A DNA stretch of 10,424 nt from Candidatus Zixiibacteriota bacterium (GCA_003641415.1 QNAG01000086.1:1-10424); one strand, 5' to 3'. Shown: positions 1-8,191, counted from the first letter of the stretch. The notes: generated by a model from the letters alone, not told the origin. Program-made: numbers and translations.

Positions 1-2617
1 CATTGGCGCCATCTTTGTCGGGGTTGTCATAAACTGTCAGACGTTCAATGATGAAATTGCAGTCTTCTGCGTCCTGAGGGGCGAACAACTTCATCTCGAC
101 AATGAGGCCCGAGTCCAAAGCAAGAGCTTTGGCATCAAATGTCTCATAGTTGCCCTCGATTTGCGAGACCGGATTGCCAATCTGCACAAAACCAATACTG
201 TCACTATAGCCAGGGTCAAAGGCAGACCAGTTCATCCGAGCATGAGCGCCATTCTTGTAACCGATAACCGGTGAACCAGAGTACATGTAGGATCTTGCAG
301 TTGTATCGCAGTCATCGGGGTAACCCATACCAAGATAGTCGGCGCCATCCTCACCCATCTCGAAATCGTTGTTAACACCAAGACTCAGACAGGTTGTGGA
401 AATAGTGTCAGACGTAACCGGATAAACGGTATCAGCTACAATCAAGCTAATCGGGAACTCGTCCGGTGAGGTCGGAGCATTGGTTACAAACTCAATGGCG
501 CCTTCCAGCAACACAATAGTACCGGGGTCGTTGATAAAGCCAATAGTGTCAACAACTACAGGGGAATAAGAAATTGTATCCAATTCCATGTTAATGTAGA
601 TATGACCGGTGCGAGTGTTTCCCAAACCGGACGGAAGATCGTCCAACGGAAGATCATGATGCAACCAGAGCCTGTCACCAACTTGAGTATTCTCAATAAC
701 ATTAATAGAGGTGAATGAAAGATTGGCGTTACCCAGGTTCTCCATAGTAATCTCAACGGTATCAATGCGGCCATGTTTGGTCCATGATGGCCAGGCAACT
801 TTGTTAGGCACATAACCAAGAAGCGGGTTCGGGACCTCATCTTCACAAGCCATGCGGACCCACATAACGTCGTTATTCTGCCAGGTACCTTCACTCTGAA
901 CGATACCACCGGCGCTTTTGTCGTTAATGTACTGAATATCGAGATAATTGCCCTCGTGAGTACCATTACCGGCACCACCACTTGGGTAGACAAATTGCTG
1001 GGCTGGGTCAGTTATATCGCCTTTTGCTATACCAAAGCGAGACATCGATGCCCACATATCATTATCACACGGACCACCTGTACCCAAAACTGAATCGCAG
1101 CCGGGGGTATAGGAATTTGTGATATTACGAGCCTTGTCCCAGGTCAGACCACCGTCGGCTGAAACTACAACCCACAGATCACCGTTGGCGGAACCATACG
1201 GATATCCGGGGTTGCCCTCATCGGCACAGTCATCCTCGACACCACCGGGGATATCGTTAAACTGTGAGAATAGAACATAGTGTTTACCACGACACTTGGA
1301 GATAGTCAGCTTGCTGGCGGTGATATTCCATGCGCCGGAATGACATGTTGTCTGATCCCAGTCAAAAGCATGGACCACACGAAGATACGGGTTATTTTCA
1401 GACCAGTGGAATAAACGGCCAGGGCCGATAGTGTTGGACCCATAATCAGGACTCGTGAAACCACCTACCCAGCCGCCCGAAGCGGCCCAGACAATATGAA
1501 GCTCACCGTCATCGTCATCCATCAGAACGTTGAGATCAGTGTACGGACGGTATGGATTATTAGCTTCGTCGGTGGCATAGTTGGTAATGTTGGTTTTGGC
1601 ACCCCAAGAACCAGCTACACCATAGTTTTCACTGACCATGTACCAGACGTCGTTGTCCCATTGTACAATACGCGGAGGATCACAGTCGGCGGTACTTGAG
1701 GGACCACCCGGCGAACATGGAAGGTTGGCTGTCCACACCAGAGCCACACGACCATCATCAGTCGCAGCTATGTCCTGGGAGATATCAAATACGGTATCTA
1801 CCACCACAGTTGCTGCAGCATCCCAGTACGCTGCCGGATCGATGTCGGTGCCGACACGACGGAAATACTTGATTGCCTGCGGGTCAGCTGCTTCCTCTTC
1901 TGAAGTTTGGGCAAAGACGTGCAGGATTGGATCGCCTGTTGCCGGCTCAACCCAACGGAACGTTGGCCATATACATTCTTCACCCGAGTAACCGCCGATT
2001 TCCACTACTGCCCTCGGGACCTGGTCGTTGGCGCTGAAAGTAAGTCCGAATGACGAATAGTCCCAGTAGAACTGCGGATCAACCTTTCCGTCTCCCGGTT
2101 CAATGTTATGACCACCGACAACGCCGCGGTTGTCGCCGGTAACAGCGATACCAACATAGCCACCATAATCGTCATCAGTTTGCAATGATTTAGGACCATA
2201 ACCTGTTTCTAATCCAAGGTCATAGCCATAGTATTTATACTTACGAGATTCCAAAGCTGGTCCCGGAAGGAACATCCAGCCCATGTGGACTCCCCAGTCG
2301 CTGCCAATGTCTTTGGACTCAATCATACGGCCCATCGAGCCGTTGTGCTGGTAATCGTACCAGGTGTCACCAATAATGAGACCAGGTGAAGCGGTAGGAG
2401 CAAACCCACCAAGAGACTGATTAGACTCAGAATCTTTAGTCGCTGCACCTACTGTAAAGTTATGCTCATTAGGAAACGCGTATACGGTTGAATTAACACT
2501 GCGCTGATCAACTACCCGTCGCTCCTGAACAGGATACTTGGAAGCTGAAGCTGTCATCGCGAGAAACGCGAACATGAGCAAGGAGAGAATTAACAACGAG
2601 GATATTTTCCTTGTCAT
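1..2617 (-). CDS. Secreted sialidase-like (BNR/Asp-box) beta-propeller protein, 3' end outside the window
   Basis: An open frame of 872 codons without a stop runs from ATG at 2617 to the left edge, so the C-terminus is missing. The start is fixed by AGGAG six bases upstream (2624-2628) and by a signal peptide directly after it: MTRK, a hydrophobic stretch at residues 5-23, then a likely cut after A23-S24-A25. Residues about 50-590 read as a beta-propeller: W- and D-rich strands, a typical blade at 360-377 (YTDLNVLMDDDGELHIVW), and an Asp-box at 486-493 (SADGGLTW). Residues about 595-740 look like an Ig-like strand domain ('GRIDTVEITMENLGNANLSF'). The rest (to 872) is another beta-rich, Cys-containing segment. 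Asp-box propellers occur in sialidases and in many non-enzymatic surface proteins. I do not see a full sialidase active site, so glycosidase activity is not claimed. It is transcribed separately from the upstream gene, behind a terminator and its own promoters. Confidence 0.88.
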   Translation of the reverse strand, partial: MTRKISSLLILSLLMFAFLAMTASASKYPVQERRVVDQRSVNSTVYAFPNEHNFTVGAATKDSESNQSLGGFAPTASPGLIIGDTWYDYQHNGSMGRMIESKDIGSDWGVHMGWMFLPGPALESRKYKYYGYDLGLETGYGPKSLQTDDDYGGYVGIAVTGDNRGVVGGHNIEPGDGKVDPQFYWDYSSFGLTFSANDQVPRAVVEIGGYSGEECIWPTFRWVEPATGDPILHVFAQTSEEEAADPQAIKYFRRVGTDIDPAAYWDAAATVVVDTVFDISQDIAATDDGRVALVWTANLPCSPGGPSSTADCDPPRIVQWDNDVWYMVSENYGVAGSWGAKTNITNYATDEANNPYRPYTDLNVLMDDDDGELHIVWAASGGWVGGFTSPDYGSNTIGPGRLFHWSENNPYLRVVHAFDWDQTTCHSGAWNITASKLTISKCRGKHYVLFSQFNDIPGGVEDDCADEGNPGYPYGSANGDLWVVVSADGGLTWDKARNITNSYTPGCDSVLGTGGPCDNDMWASMSRFGIAKGDITDPAQQFVYPSGGAGNGTHEGNYLDIQYINDKSAGGIVQSEGTWQNNDVMWVRMACEDEVPNPLLGYVPNKVAWPSWTKHGRIDTVEITMENLGNANLSFTSINVIENTQVGDRLWLHHDLPLDDLPSGLGNTRTGHIYINMELDTISYSPVVVDTIGFINDPGTIVLLEGAIEFVTNAPTSPDEFPISLIVADTVYPVTSDTISTTCLSLGVNNDFEMGEDGADYLGMGYPDDCDTTARSYMYSGSPVIGYKNGAHARMNWSAFDPGYSDSIGFVQIGNPVSQIEGNYETFDAKALALDSGLIVEMKLFAPQDAEDCNFIIERLTVYDNPDKDGAN

Positions 2618-2623
2618 CAGTTA

Positions 2624-2628
2624 CTCCT
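2624..2628 (-). promoter_or_regulatory. Ribosome binding site of the propeller gene
   Basis: AGGAG on the minus strand, six bases before ATG at 2617. It selects this start, and the signal peptide that follows agrees. Confidence 0.85.
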
Positions 2629-2651
2629 TTCGCAAAGTTTGAGTGTTCCCA

Positions 2652-2674
2652 ACTTATTCCTTAACGAAATAAGT
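2652..2674 (-). repeat. Inverted repeat at the proximal start site
   Basis: ACTTATT (2652-2658) and AATAAGT (2668-2674) form a 7-bp A/T-rich stem with a 9-base loop, just downstream of the proximal -10 box and about 35 bases before the start codon. It could be a regulator site or a 5'-end mRNA hairpin. No U-run follows it, so it is not a terminator. Confidence 0.4.
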
Positions 2675-2675
2675 C

Positions 2676-2704
2676 ATTATCTAGTGCATTGTGGAAAATG
2701 TCTA
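2676..2704 (-). promoter_or_regulatory. Candidate sigma70-type promoter, proximal, for the propeller gene
   Basis: On the minus strand TAGACA (2699-2704) is followed after exactly 17 bases by GATAAT (2676-2681). Each hexamer matches the sigma70 consensus at five of six positions. Transcription would start near 2669, giving a leader of about 50 bases before the ATG at 2617. Box matches alone are weak proof, and the sigma preference of this organism is unknown. Confidence 0.5.
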
Positions 2705-2719
2705 AACAACTGATCATAT

Positions 2720-2740
2720 GTTGCTTAAAACGCAAGCAAC
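2720..2740. repeat. Perfect inverted repeat GTTGCTT-N7-AAGCAAC
   Basis: Perfect 7-bp arms at 2720-2726 and 2734-2740 with a 7-base loop. It lies 16 bases upstream of the proximal -35 box, inside the transcript expected from the distal promoter. No T-run follows on either strand, so a protein-binding operator or leader hairpin is more likely than a terminator. The left arm TTGCTTAAA recurs exactly 100 bp away at 2821-2829. Confidence 0.45.
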
Positions 2741-2822
2741 ACATTCAATCAATATTCTCTTCTGTGATTCACCTCCCTTTCTGATACCCATATACGAGCC
2801 ACGCAACAGGTTTCCATATTTT

Positions 2823-2849
2823 GCTTAAAGGTCAATCGTCCTTTTAAGC
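2823..2849. repeat. Inverted repeat GCTTAAAGG / CCTTTTAAGC with one bulge
   Basis: Arms at 2823-2831 and 2840-2849 form nine base pairs with a single bulged base and an 8-base loop. It shares the sequence TTGCTTAAA with the inverted repeat at 2720-2740. Neither side has a convincing T-run. It lies in the gene-free interval ahead of the propeller gene, so it may be part of a structured leader or a binding site. Confidence 0.4.
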
Positions 2850-3030
2850 TTATTGTTGAAACAAGCGTCCCCAAAAACACTTTTTCGCCAAAGTTCTTCG
2901 TTATCATTTGCCTTAATAAACCAGTAAAAAACCAAACAAGTGTTTCAAGCCTCACAAGAAAGGTTGAACGCTTAGAGAGAAAACCGTAAGACCATAAAAA
3001 CGGTCACACCACTTCCGCGATTGCATAAAT

Positions 3031-3059
3031 ATAATAACCGGATATTGCAATAATGTCAA
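3031..3059 (-). promoter_or_regulatory. Strong candidate sigma70-type promoter, distal
   Basis: On the minus strand a perfect TTGACA (3054-3059) is followed after exactly 17 bases by TATTAT (3031-3036), five of six consensus positions. Transcription would begin near 3024, just past the terminator of the upstream gene. The next gene on this strand starts at 2617, so the transcript would have a leader of about 400 bases or would be a separate small RNA. Confidence 0.6.
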
Positions 3060-3118
3060 GCATTTTCACATTAGTTGATCGGAATAAATTTTTTATGGAG
3101 ATTAATTAGGGAGATAAA

Positions 3119-3144
3119 GAAAAGGCCGCTGTTGGCGGCCCTTT
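3119..3144 (-). terminator. Intrinsic terminator of the dockerin-protein gene
   Basis: On the minus strand GGCCGC and GCGGCC form a perfect 6-bp G/C stem (3135-3140 with 3124-3129) around the loop CAACA, followed at once by TTTTC and more T/A-rich sequence. It can be extended by A-T pairs at the base. It sits 36 bases after the TAA stop at 3177-3179, as expected for a Rho-independent terminator. The plus-strand side has a poorer T-run (CTTTC), and no plus-strand gene leads into it. Confidence 0.88.
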
Positions 3145-3176
3145 CTAAGCTATTATCGCATTCGAGGAAAGCGCAA

Positions 3177-6100
3177 TTATTGCGGTGGACGTGGGCCACT
3201 AAAGTACAAGAAGTTAATCATGTAAACAACATCGGCCACTTCGATAGAGCCATTCATATCAGCATCGCCGGATTCAAGCGGATACGGCTCTTCCCCACCG
3301 CGGAAGAGATAGTTAACCAGGAAAACAATATCATAGACATTATAGGTGCCATTTGCATCCGAGTCACCACGCTTGGAAGATACTATCGTATAGTAAGTTA
3401 TGACTGTATCTGTAAGTCCTCCGGGATCGCTGACAATAAAGCGCACCTCTTTGGTAGTCCAAAGGTCGGCCAAATCCGGGTCATAGACATACCTCGCATT
3501 CCCACCACCATCATTGAGCAGTGTGGCTCCGCTTAGTGTGTCGGTGGCATCAAAGGTCATGGCGTCACCATCGGGATCAGCAGCCTCAAGGTAGGTAGTT
3601 ACCTGTGTACCCACAAAAGCCAATATCGTATCCGGTAGCTCTGACGTGAAATAAGGAGCCTGGTTGCCGGCATCAAGTACGTTAATAACAACAACTTGCG
3701 TGTCAGCAAGAGCTAGGGCGTCAACATCCTGAGCTATAAAGGTAACCGAATAACTACCTGCTTGCAGGAAGTCCGGTCGGAACTCGAAGGTGAGTGTGGC
3801 AATTGCCGTACTTGTATCACAGTTGGCTGGCATTCCTTCCACTCGCATCTGAGGTATACCTGCACCGTCCGGATCAACGGGGGTGACATCAAATGACAAG
3901 GTGTCACCTTCGGTTATATCGAACGGACCCGTTCCGCTGGAGAAATACATGATCGGCGGCTGCGGATTGTTGAATACTCGAATCGTCTGAGTCGAAGAAA
4001 TCTCACTTATGTTCTCATCCACTGAATCAATAACCCGGAACCGGAAGTAGTAGAAGGTGGGAGGGGGTATGGAATCACCCTGATGGTAGTCCGGCGCGAA
4101 GGTCAACACGGCTGTGCCGTTTCCGGAATCATAAATACTCATGTTTGGAACCAGAGAATCAATGGTACCCTCCAAAAAGGCTTCGATTTTGGGCGTAGGT
4201 CCATCCACATCCCAGGCAGTAATAACTCGAAGAAGAGTATCCCCTTCCATCACCGTGTCCGGTTGCATTGGATTGATAAAGAACATAGGCACCCGATTAG
4301 TGTCGATTACAGTGATTGTAATCATCGCGGAGTCAATATCAGTCGGGAAAGCAGGGTCGCCATCGGTGGCATAGAACCATACAGCATAGGAGCCGGAATC
4401 GGTGTCGGTCGGTGTCCAACTAAATATGCCCGTGGTTGAACTGAATACCGCCGATCCTGGTAAGGGATCAGAGGCTGACAGAACCGGGTCGACACCGTCA
4501 ATATCACTTGCTGTGACTGTGAATTGAAGCTGATTCAACTCCGTAACTTCCTGATCAGAAATAGGGTCTAACGTTGGAGTATGGTTGCCGAATTCCACAA
4601 CATCGATTGTCACCGTGACAGTATCCGCCAGAGTGCCAGCGGTAGCGATAAAATCAACATCATAAAGCCCGGCTTGAGTAAAGTCCGGAAGGAAGACGAT
4701 TAGCCCCATGCCATCACCTTGATCGGTAAATGTGAAGTTATCCGGTACAGTAGCTTCATCGACTGTCAGAATAACAGGGTCAAGGTCCGGATCAATTGCT
4801 ACAATCGTATCTCCCAGAGTATCGCCTTCAATTCCGGTTATAGCGGGAACATATGTAAAAATCGGAGCTTGATCACCGGCCTCATAGACCTGAATCAGGA
4901 CTATTTCCTTGTCAATATCAAGGCCATCGCTGGCCTGGAAAGTGACATAGAACAACCCGGCTTGCAAGAAAGAGGGGGTGAATGTAAACTGGGCAGTGCC
5001 GTCGCCATTGTCGATGAATGTTGAATTCTCTGGAGCGTTGACAGCTTCCAAGATGGGAGTCATACCTTCCGGATCGGTTGCCGCCATATCGATAATCAAT
5101 AGTTCACCCTCAAGCACAGCCTGAGGGCCTATTTCGCCTAAATCAGGCGGGTAGTTGATAATAGCTACTGTGATTTCCACCGGCATAACTCCTGTTTGTG
5201 TCGGTGATCCCTGATCTGTAGCCAGGAATGTAACTGTATCTATACCTTCCTGTCCAAGTACCGGCGCGAAAGTAAACGTGCCGGTATTATCGAGATTATC
5301 AATAAAAGTAGCGTTAGTTGGTAAATTCAAAACTGACAGATACAGGCGATCTGAGGGAGTGCCTGTGGAATCAAAGGCAGTCACGATAAACTCTAGGGTA
5401 TCCTCAATTTCTATCGTAAACGGTCCTATCAATTCAAATTCTGGTGGTTGATTGACATCATATGTAGTGATCGCAACTGTCAGTATAGAGGACAACGATG
5501 GTATACCATCGTCCATGGCAATGAATCGAACTGTATCTACACCGGCATCTTCGTATGTCGGAGAGTATGTCAGCACACCAGAACCATCGCCATTATCTAC
5601 AAAGGAGTAATTATCCATAATTGTATTTACTGACAGAATGATATTGTTTCCTTCTGGATCAGTCGCTACAACATTTAGTATTAGAACATCATTTTCTTGA
5701 ACAATGGTATCTGTCAGGGTTGTAGTCCATGCGGGGGGTTGGTTCCCGGATTCGCCCACAACAATCGTAACAATCTCGGAATCAATATCAAGCGGATAGG
5801 CACTATCAGCAGCATAGAAAGTGACGAAATGCGTTCCGGCATCAACGAAGGTGGTAGACCAATCGAAATTACCAGTGCCGTCGCCATTGTCTACGAAAAC
5901 AGCACTACCCGGCAGAGTGGAAGTCGAAAGAATCGGTGTGTCTCCGTCAAGATCAACAGCCGACACGCCAAACGAGAGTGTCCCGCCTTCAATCACCGAT
6001 TGGCTGCCAATAGCACTTAGAAGGGGAAGTTGATTTTCATTAACTACAGTAATGATAACTTCCTCTGAGTCGATGGCAGTCGGGTAAATACCATCGGTGG

Positions 6101-8141
6101 CATAGAAAGTAACGTTGTATATTCCTGAATCAGCGAAGCTCGGTGTCCAGTCAAAGGTTCCAGTTCCGTCGCCGTTGTCTAAAAATGTAGCCGTGCCGGG
6201 GAGGGCGGAAGTTGACAGTGTTGGTATATCGCCGTCAGGATCAGAGGCTGAGACACCAAATGTCAACTGTACATCTTCGGTTCCATTCTGTGCCCCTATC
6301 GCTGCCAATACCGGATCCTGGTTGGAATCAGTTACTGTAATTGTGACTATTTCGCTGTCGACTGCCAGGGCGGCATCGGTAGCGTAAAACGTCACATCAT
6401 ATATACCAGCTTCGGCCAACCCCGGTGTCCAGTCGAAGGTACCAGTACCGTCACCATTATCTAAAAAAGTAGCTGTGCCGGGGAGCGTGGATGTTGTCAG
6501 AGTCGGTATCTCCTCATCAGGGTCAGATGCCGTAATTCCAAAAGTAAGCTGAACTGTCTCAGCAATACCTTGCGGACCAATAGCAGCCAGTACAGGGTCC
6601 TGGTTACCAGTTTCTGTGACTGTGATTGTGACTATTTCACTATCGACTGCAAGAGCGGCATCGGTGGCATAGAATGTAACATCATACAGGCCGGCATCGG
6701 TGAAGCCCGGTGTCCAATCAAAGGAACCCGTACCATCACCATTATCTATAAATGTCGCTGTGCCCGGCAGAGTCGAAGTTGTCAGAGTTGGGGTGCTCTC
6801 AGCATCTGTAGCTGACACACCAAAAGTCAACTGTACATCTTCAATTGTGTTCTGCGGACCAATAGCAGCCAGTACAGGGTCCTGGTTACCGGCTTCAGTG
6901 ACTGTGATGACAACCTGTTCAGAGTCAACCAATAGTGGGTCAATGTCATCAGTGGCATAAAAAGTCACGTTGTAAATGCCAGCTTCAAGAAAAGTTGGTG
7001 TCCAACTGAAATCAGCAGTTCCATCACCATTATCAGCGTAGGTTGCAGTTCCCGGTAGTGTCGAAGAGGTCATAATCGGATTACCACCATCGACATCAGA
7101 AGCCGTAGCGGTGAAGTTCAGGGGGTTGCCCTCAACCACTGCCTGTGGACCAATAGAATCAAGCGTCGGCGCCGAGTTGGCAACATAAGTGAAGCCACCC
7201 ACCAGTATGTTAGAGATCAGACCAGAAGCCAGATTGTTGACCGTGACATCCGCCGATCCAGCGGTTCCAGCCTGAGTAGTACCTGTTACATGAAACGGAG
7301 ATACTACTGTAACGCCGGTAAGCGACAAAGCGCCCACTATTGCATCAACGCCCACAATATCAAAACCGGACCCGTAGATATTCACCAGTGTTCCGCCAAC
7401 AGAGAGACCGCTGGGAGGATCTATACTGTTGACAATCGGAGAACTCAAAGATGAACTGTTCACAGTGACAACAGTTGAGTGCTGGGAGTAATAACCGGAA
7501 GCATCCTCGGCGATAATGAGATAATCATATGAACTCACACCATCTACAGTAGCATCTACATAGAAACTGTCAGTCACTCCGGGATCAGTGAGCAAACCAG
7601 CCGTGTTGTCAAGACGGAAGAAAGAGCCATTTGATGAAGCCATTCGCCGGTATACATGATAAGTCAAACCTGCTGTAGCATTCCAACTGACAACAATGTC
7701 ACTGTTGGAAACCGCGGTAGCTGTCAGACCAATTGGCTGAGCCGGCCAGGAAACTGATGCCAGTTGAATGTCTTCCTGTTGAAAGGAATTGTTTGGTATC
7801 AATTTCTGCAGGTGGAAACCCTCACTGTTTGCTACGTTGTAGAAAATGTAATCATAGGGATTGCCTGGCGCTTCAGTCAGGTAGTTTTGGAAATCATCAA
7901 ACCAGTTGCCGGCATCATATCCAGCCCCAGTTGAAGTTTCAATTCTGATCTCCTCGTCAGTGTCGTCCAAGAAGCCAAAGAAGCTGATTTCACCATTGGC
8001 TGGTGTTGACAAATCAGCATTCTGCACCGCACCATATATCGACCCTTGAGCATAAGCCGTCAATGGCAACGCTCCAATCATGAGCGCAACTATGAGAACC
8101 GGTAGTTGTAACCACCTGGAACTTATTTTTTTCAATTTCAC
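3177..8141 (-). CDS. Giant secreted repeat protein: FnIII, IPT/TIG, 13 Ig/cadherin-like repeats, C-terminal dockerin
   Basis: 1654 residues from GTG at 8141. I prefer this start to the in-frame ATG at 8195 because GGAGG lies seven bases before it (8149-8153) and a clean signal peptide follows: VKLKK, hydrophobic core at 11-29, cut after A31 (TAYA|QG). Order: unassigned N-terminal region 33-131 (aromatic and acidic, with 'GYDAGNWFDDFQNYLTEAPG'); FnIII about 132-228; IPT/TIG about 234-320 ('PPSGLSVGGTLVNIYGSGF'); thirteen repeats of about 95 residues, 322-1590; dockerin 1591-1654. Most repeats open with N-Q/x-P-P/D and carry a DNGDGTGxFDWTP-like core and a D(A)GxYxVTFYATD strand, as in He_PIG/cadherin-like putative Ig domains. 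The Asp-rich turns suggest calcium-stiffened rods. No enzyme domain is visible. It follows the upstream repeat gene by 50 bases, probably in one operon, and ends at an intrinsic terminator. Inferred role: extracellular scaffold or adhesin held by a dockerin-cohesin contact. Confidence 0.93.
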   Translation of the reverse strand: MKLKKISSRWLQLPVLIVALMIGALPLTAYAQGSIYGAVQNADLSTPANGEISFFGFLDDTDEEIRIETSTGAGYDAGNWFDDFQNYLTEAPGNPYDYIFYNVANSEGFHLQKLIPNNSFQQEDIQLASVSWPAQPIGLTATAVSNSDIVVSWNATAGLTYHVYRRMASSNGSFFRLDNTAGLLTDPGVTDSFYVDATVDGVSSYDYLIIAEDASGYYSQHSTVVTVNSSSLSSPIVNSIDPPSGLSVGGTLVNIYGSGFDIVGVDAIVGALSLTGVTVVSPFHVTGTTQAGTAGSADVTVNNLASGLISNILVGGFTYVANSAPTLDSIGPQAVVEGNPLNFTATASDVDGGNPIMTSSTLPGTATYADNGDGTADFSWTPTFLEAGIYNVTFYATDDIDPLLVDSEQVVITVTEAGNQDPVLAAIGPQNTIEDVQLTFGVSATDAESTPTLTTSTLPGTATFIDNGDGTGSFDWTPGFTDAGLYDVTFYATDAALAVDSEIVTITVTETGNQDPVLAAIGPQGIAETVQLTFGITASDPDEEIPTLTTSTLPGTATFLDNGDGTGTFDWTPGLAEAGIYDVTFYATDAALAVDSEIVTITVTDSNQDPVLAAIGAQNGTEDVQLTFGVSASDPDGDIPTLSTSALPGTATFLDNGDGTGTFDWTPSFADSGIYNVTFYATDGIYPTAIDSEEVIITVVNENQLPLLSAIGSQSVIEGGTLSFGVSAVDLDGDTPILSTSTLPGSAVFVDNGDGTGNFDWSTTFVDAGTHFVTFYAADSAYPLDIDSEIVTIVVGESGNQPPAWTTTLTDTIVQENDVLILNVVATDPEGNNIILSVNTIMDNYSFVDNGDGSGVLTYSPTYEDAGVDTVRFIAMDDGIPSLSSILTVAITTYDVNQPPEFELIGPFTIEIEDTLEFIVTAFDSTGTPSDRLYLSVLNLPTNATFIDNLDNTGTFTFAPVLGQEGIDTVTFLATDQGSPTQTGVMPVEITVAIINYPPDLGEIGPQAVLEGELLIIDMAATDPEGMTPILEAVNAPENSTFIDNGDGTAQFTFTPSFLQAGLFYVTFQASDGLDIDKEIVLIQVYEAGDQAPIFTYVPAITGIEGDTLGDTIVAIDPDLDPVILTVDEATVPDNFTFTDQGDGMGLIVFLPDFTQAGLYDVDFIATAGTLADTVTVTIDVVEFGNHTPTLDPISDQEVTELNQLQFTVTASDIDGVDPVLSASDPLPGSAVFSSTTGIFSWTPTDTDSGSYAVWFYATDGDPAFPTDIDSAMITITVIDTNRVPMFFINPMQPDTVMEGDTLLRVITAWDVDGPTPKIEAFLEGTIDSLVPNMSIYDSGNGTAVLTFAPDYHQGDSIPPPTFYYFRFRVIDSVDENISEISSTQTIRVFNNPQPPIMYFSSGTGPFDITEGDTLSFDVTPVDPDGAGIPQMRVEGMPANCDTSTAIATLTFEFRPDFLQAGSYSVTFIAQDVDALALADTQVVVINVLDAGNQAPYFTSELPDTILAFVGTQVTTYLEAADPDGDAMTFDATDTLSGATLLNDGGGNARYVYDPDLADLWTTKEVRFIVSDPGGLTDTVITYYTIVSSKRGDSDANGTYNVYDIVFLVNYLFRGGEEPYPLESGDADMNGSIEVADVVYMINFLYFSGPRPPQ
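3180..3371 (-). other. Type I dockerin domain (coding segment)
   Basis: Residues 1591-1654 contain two F-hand calcium loops: 'GDSDANGTYNVYDIVFLVNY' and 'GDADMNGSIEVADVVYMINF'. In both, Asp1, Asp3, Asn5 and Asp12 are in place, followed by the hydrophobic helix. Dockerins bind cohesin domains on a partner protein. Here the module is at the extreme C-terminus, and no cohesin is visible in the window. The duplication is intact, so binding ability is plausible. Confidence 0.93.
3372..7178 (-). repeat. Array of 13 Ig/cadherin-like protein repeats
   Basis: Residues 322-1590 divide into units starting near residues 322, 419, 513, 607, 703, 800, 897, 996, 1090, 1186, 1282, 1394 and 1493. Units 2-5 are very alike (VLAAIGPQ, QLTFGVSA, LPGTATF, DNGDGTGxFDWTP, VTFYATD, IDSE.VTITV). 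From unit 6 on the conserved core decays. Unit 10 lacks the DNGDGT turn, and units 11-13 are the most divergent and variable in length. The gradient suggests recent duplication in the N-terminal half of an old array. Confidence 0.9.
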
Positions 8142-8148
8142 CTCGAAA

Positions 8149-8153
8149 CCTCC
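8149..8153 (-). promoter_or_regulatory. Ribosome binding site that decides the GTG start
   Basis: GGAGG on the minus strand, seven bases before GTG at 8141. The upstream in-frame ATGs at 8195 and 8183 have no comparable site, and they would put 18 or 14 extra residues, including KKRVCKDK, ahead of the signal peptide. Confidence 0.8.
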
Positions 8154-8191
8154 AAATTTATCCTTACAGACTCTTTTTTTCATAATAGCAC

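Larger units (their letters stand above)
2618..3118 (-). other. Gene-free, A/T-rich interval: putative long leader of the propeller gene
   Basis: No credible gene lies here. The interval contains the two promoters, three inverted repeats and an unused Shine-Dalgarno-like sequence AGGGAGGTGA (2769-2778, minus strand). A 68-codon open frame (2749-2955) starts at GTG with no ribosome site before it and looks fortuitous. I do not recognise a known riboswitch class. The content fits a long 5' leader or an unannotated small RNA. Confidence 0.45.

Noticed and set aside
1142..1162. Calling the propeller protein an active sialidase
   Set aside because: An Asp-box shows the fold only. The arginine triad and other catalytic residues could not be identified, and the C-terminus is missing.
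2749..2955. 68-codon minus-strand open frame in the gene-free interval
   Set aside because: It begins at GTG without a ribosome site, lacks recognisable features and contains the inverted repeat at 2823-2849. It is more likely leader sequence.
2982..3003. ACCGT / ACGGT hairpin followed by TTTTCTCTCT as an early attenuator after the distal promoter
   Set aside because: The stem is only five pairs around a 12-base loop and the T-run is interrupted, too weak to call a terminator.
3363..3371. RGD cell-adhesion motif at the start of the dockerin
   Set aside because: The Gly-Asp belongs to the calcium loop of the dockerin, and the preceding Arg is probably incidental.
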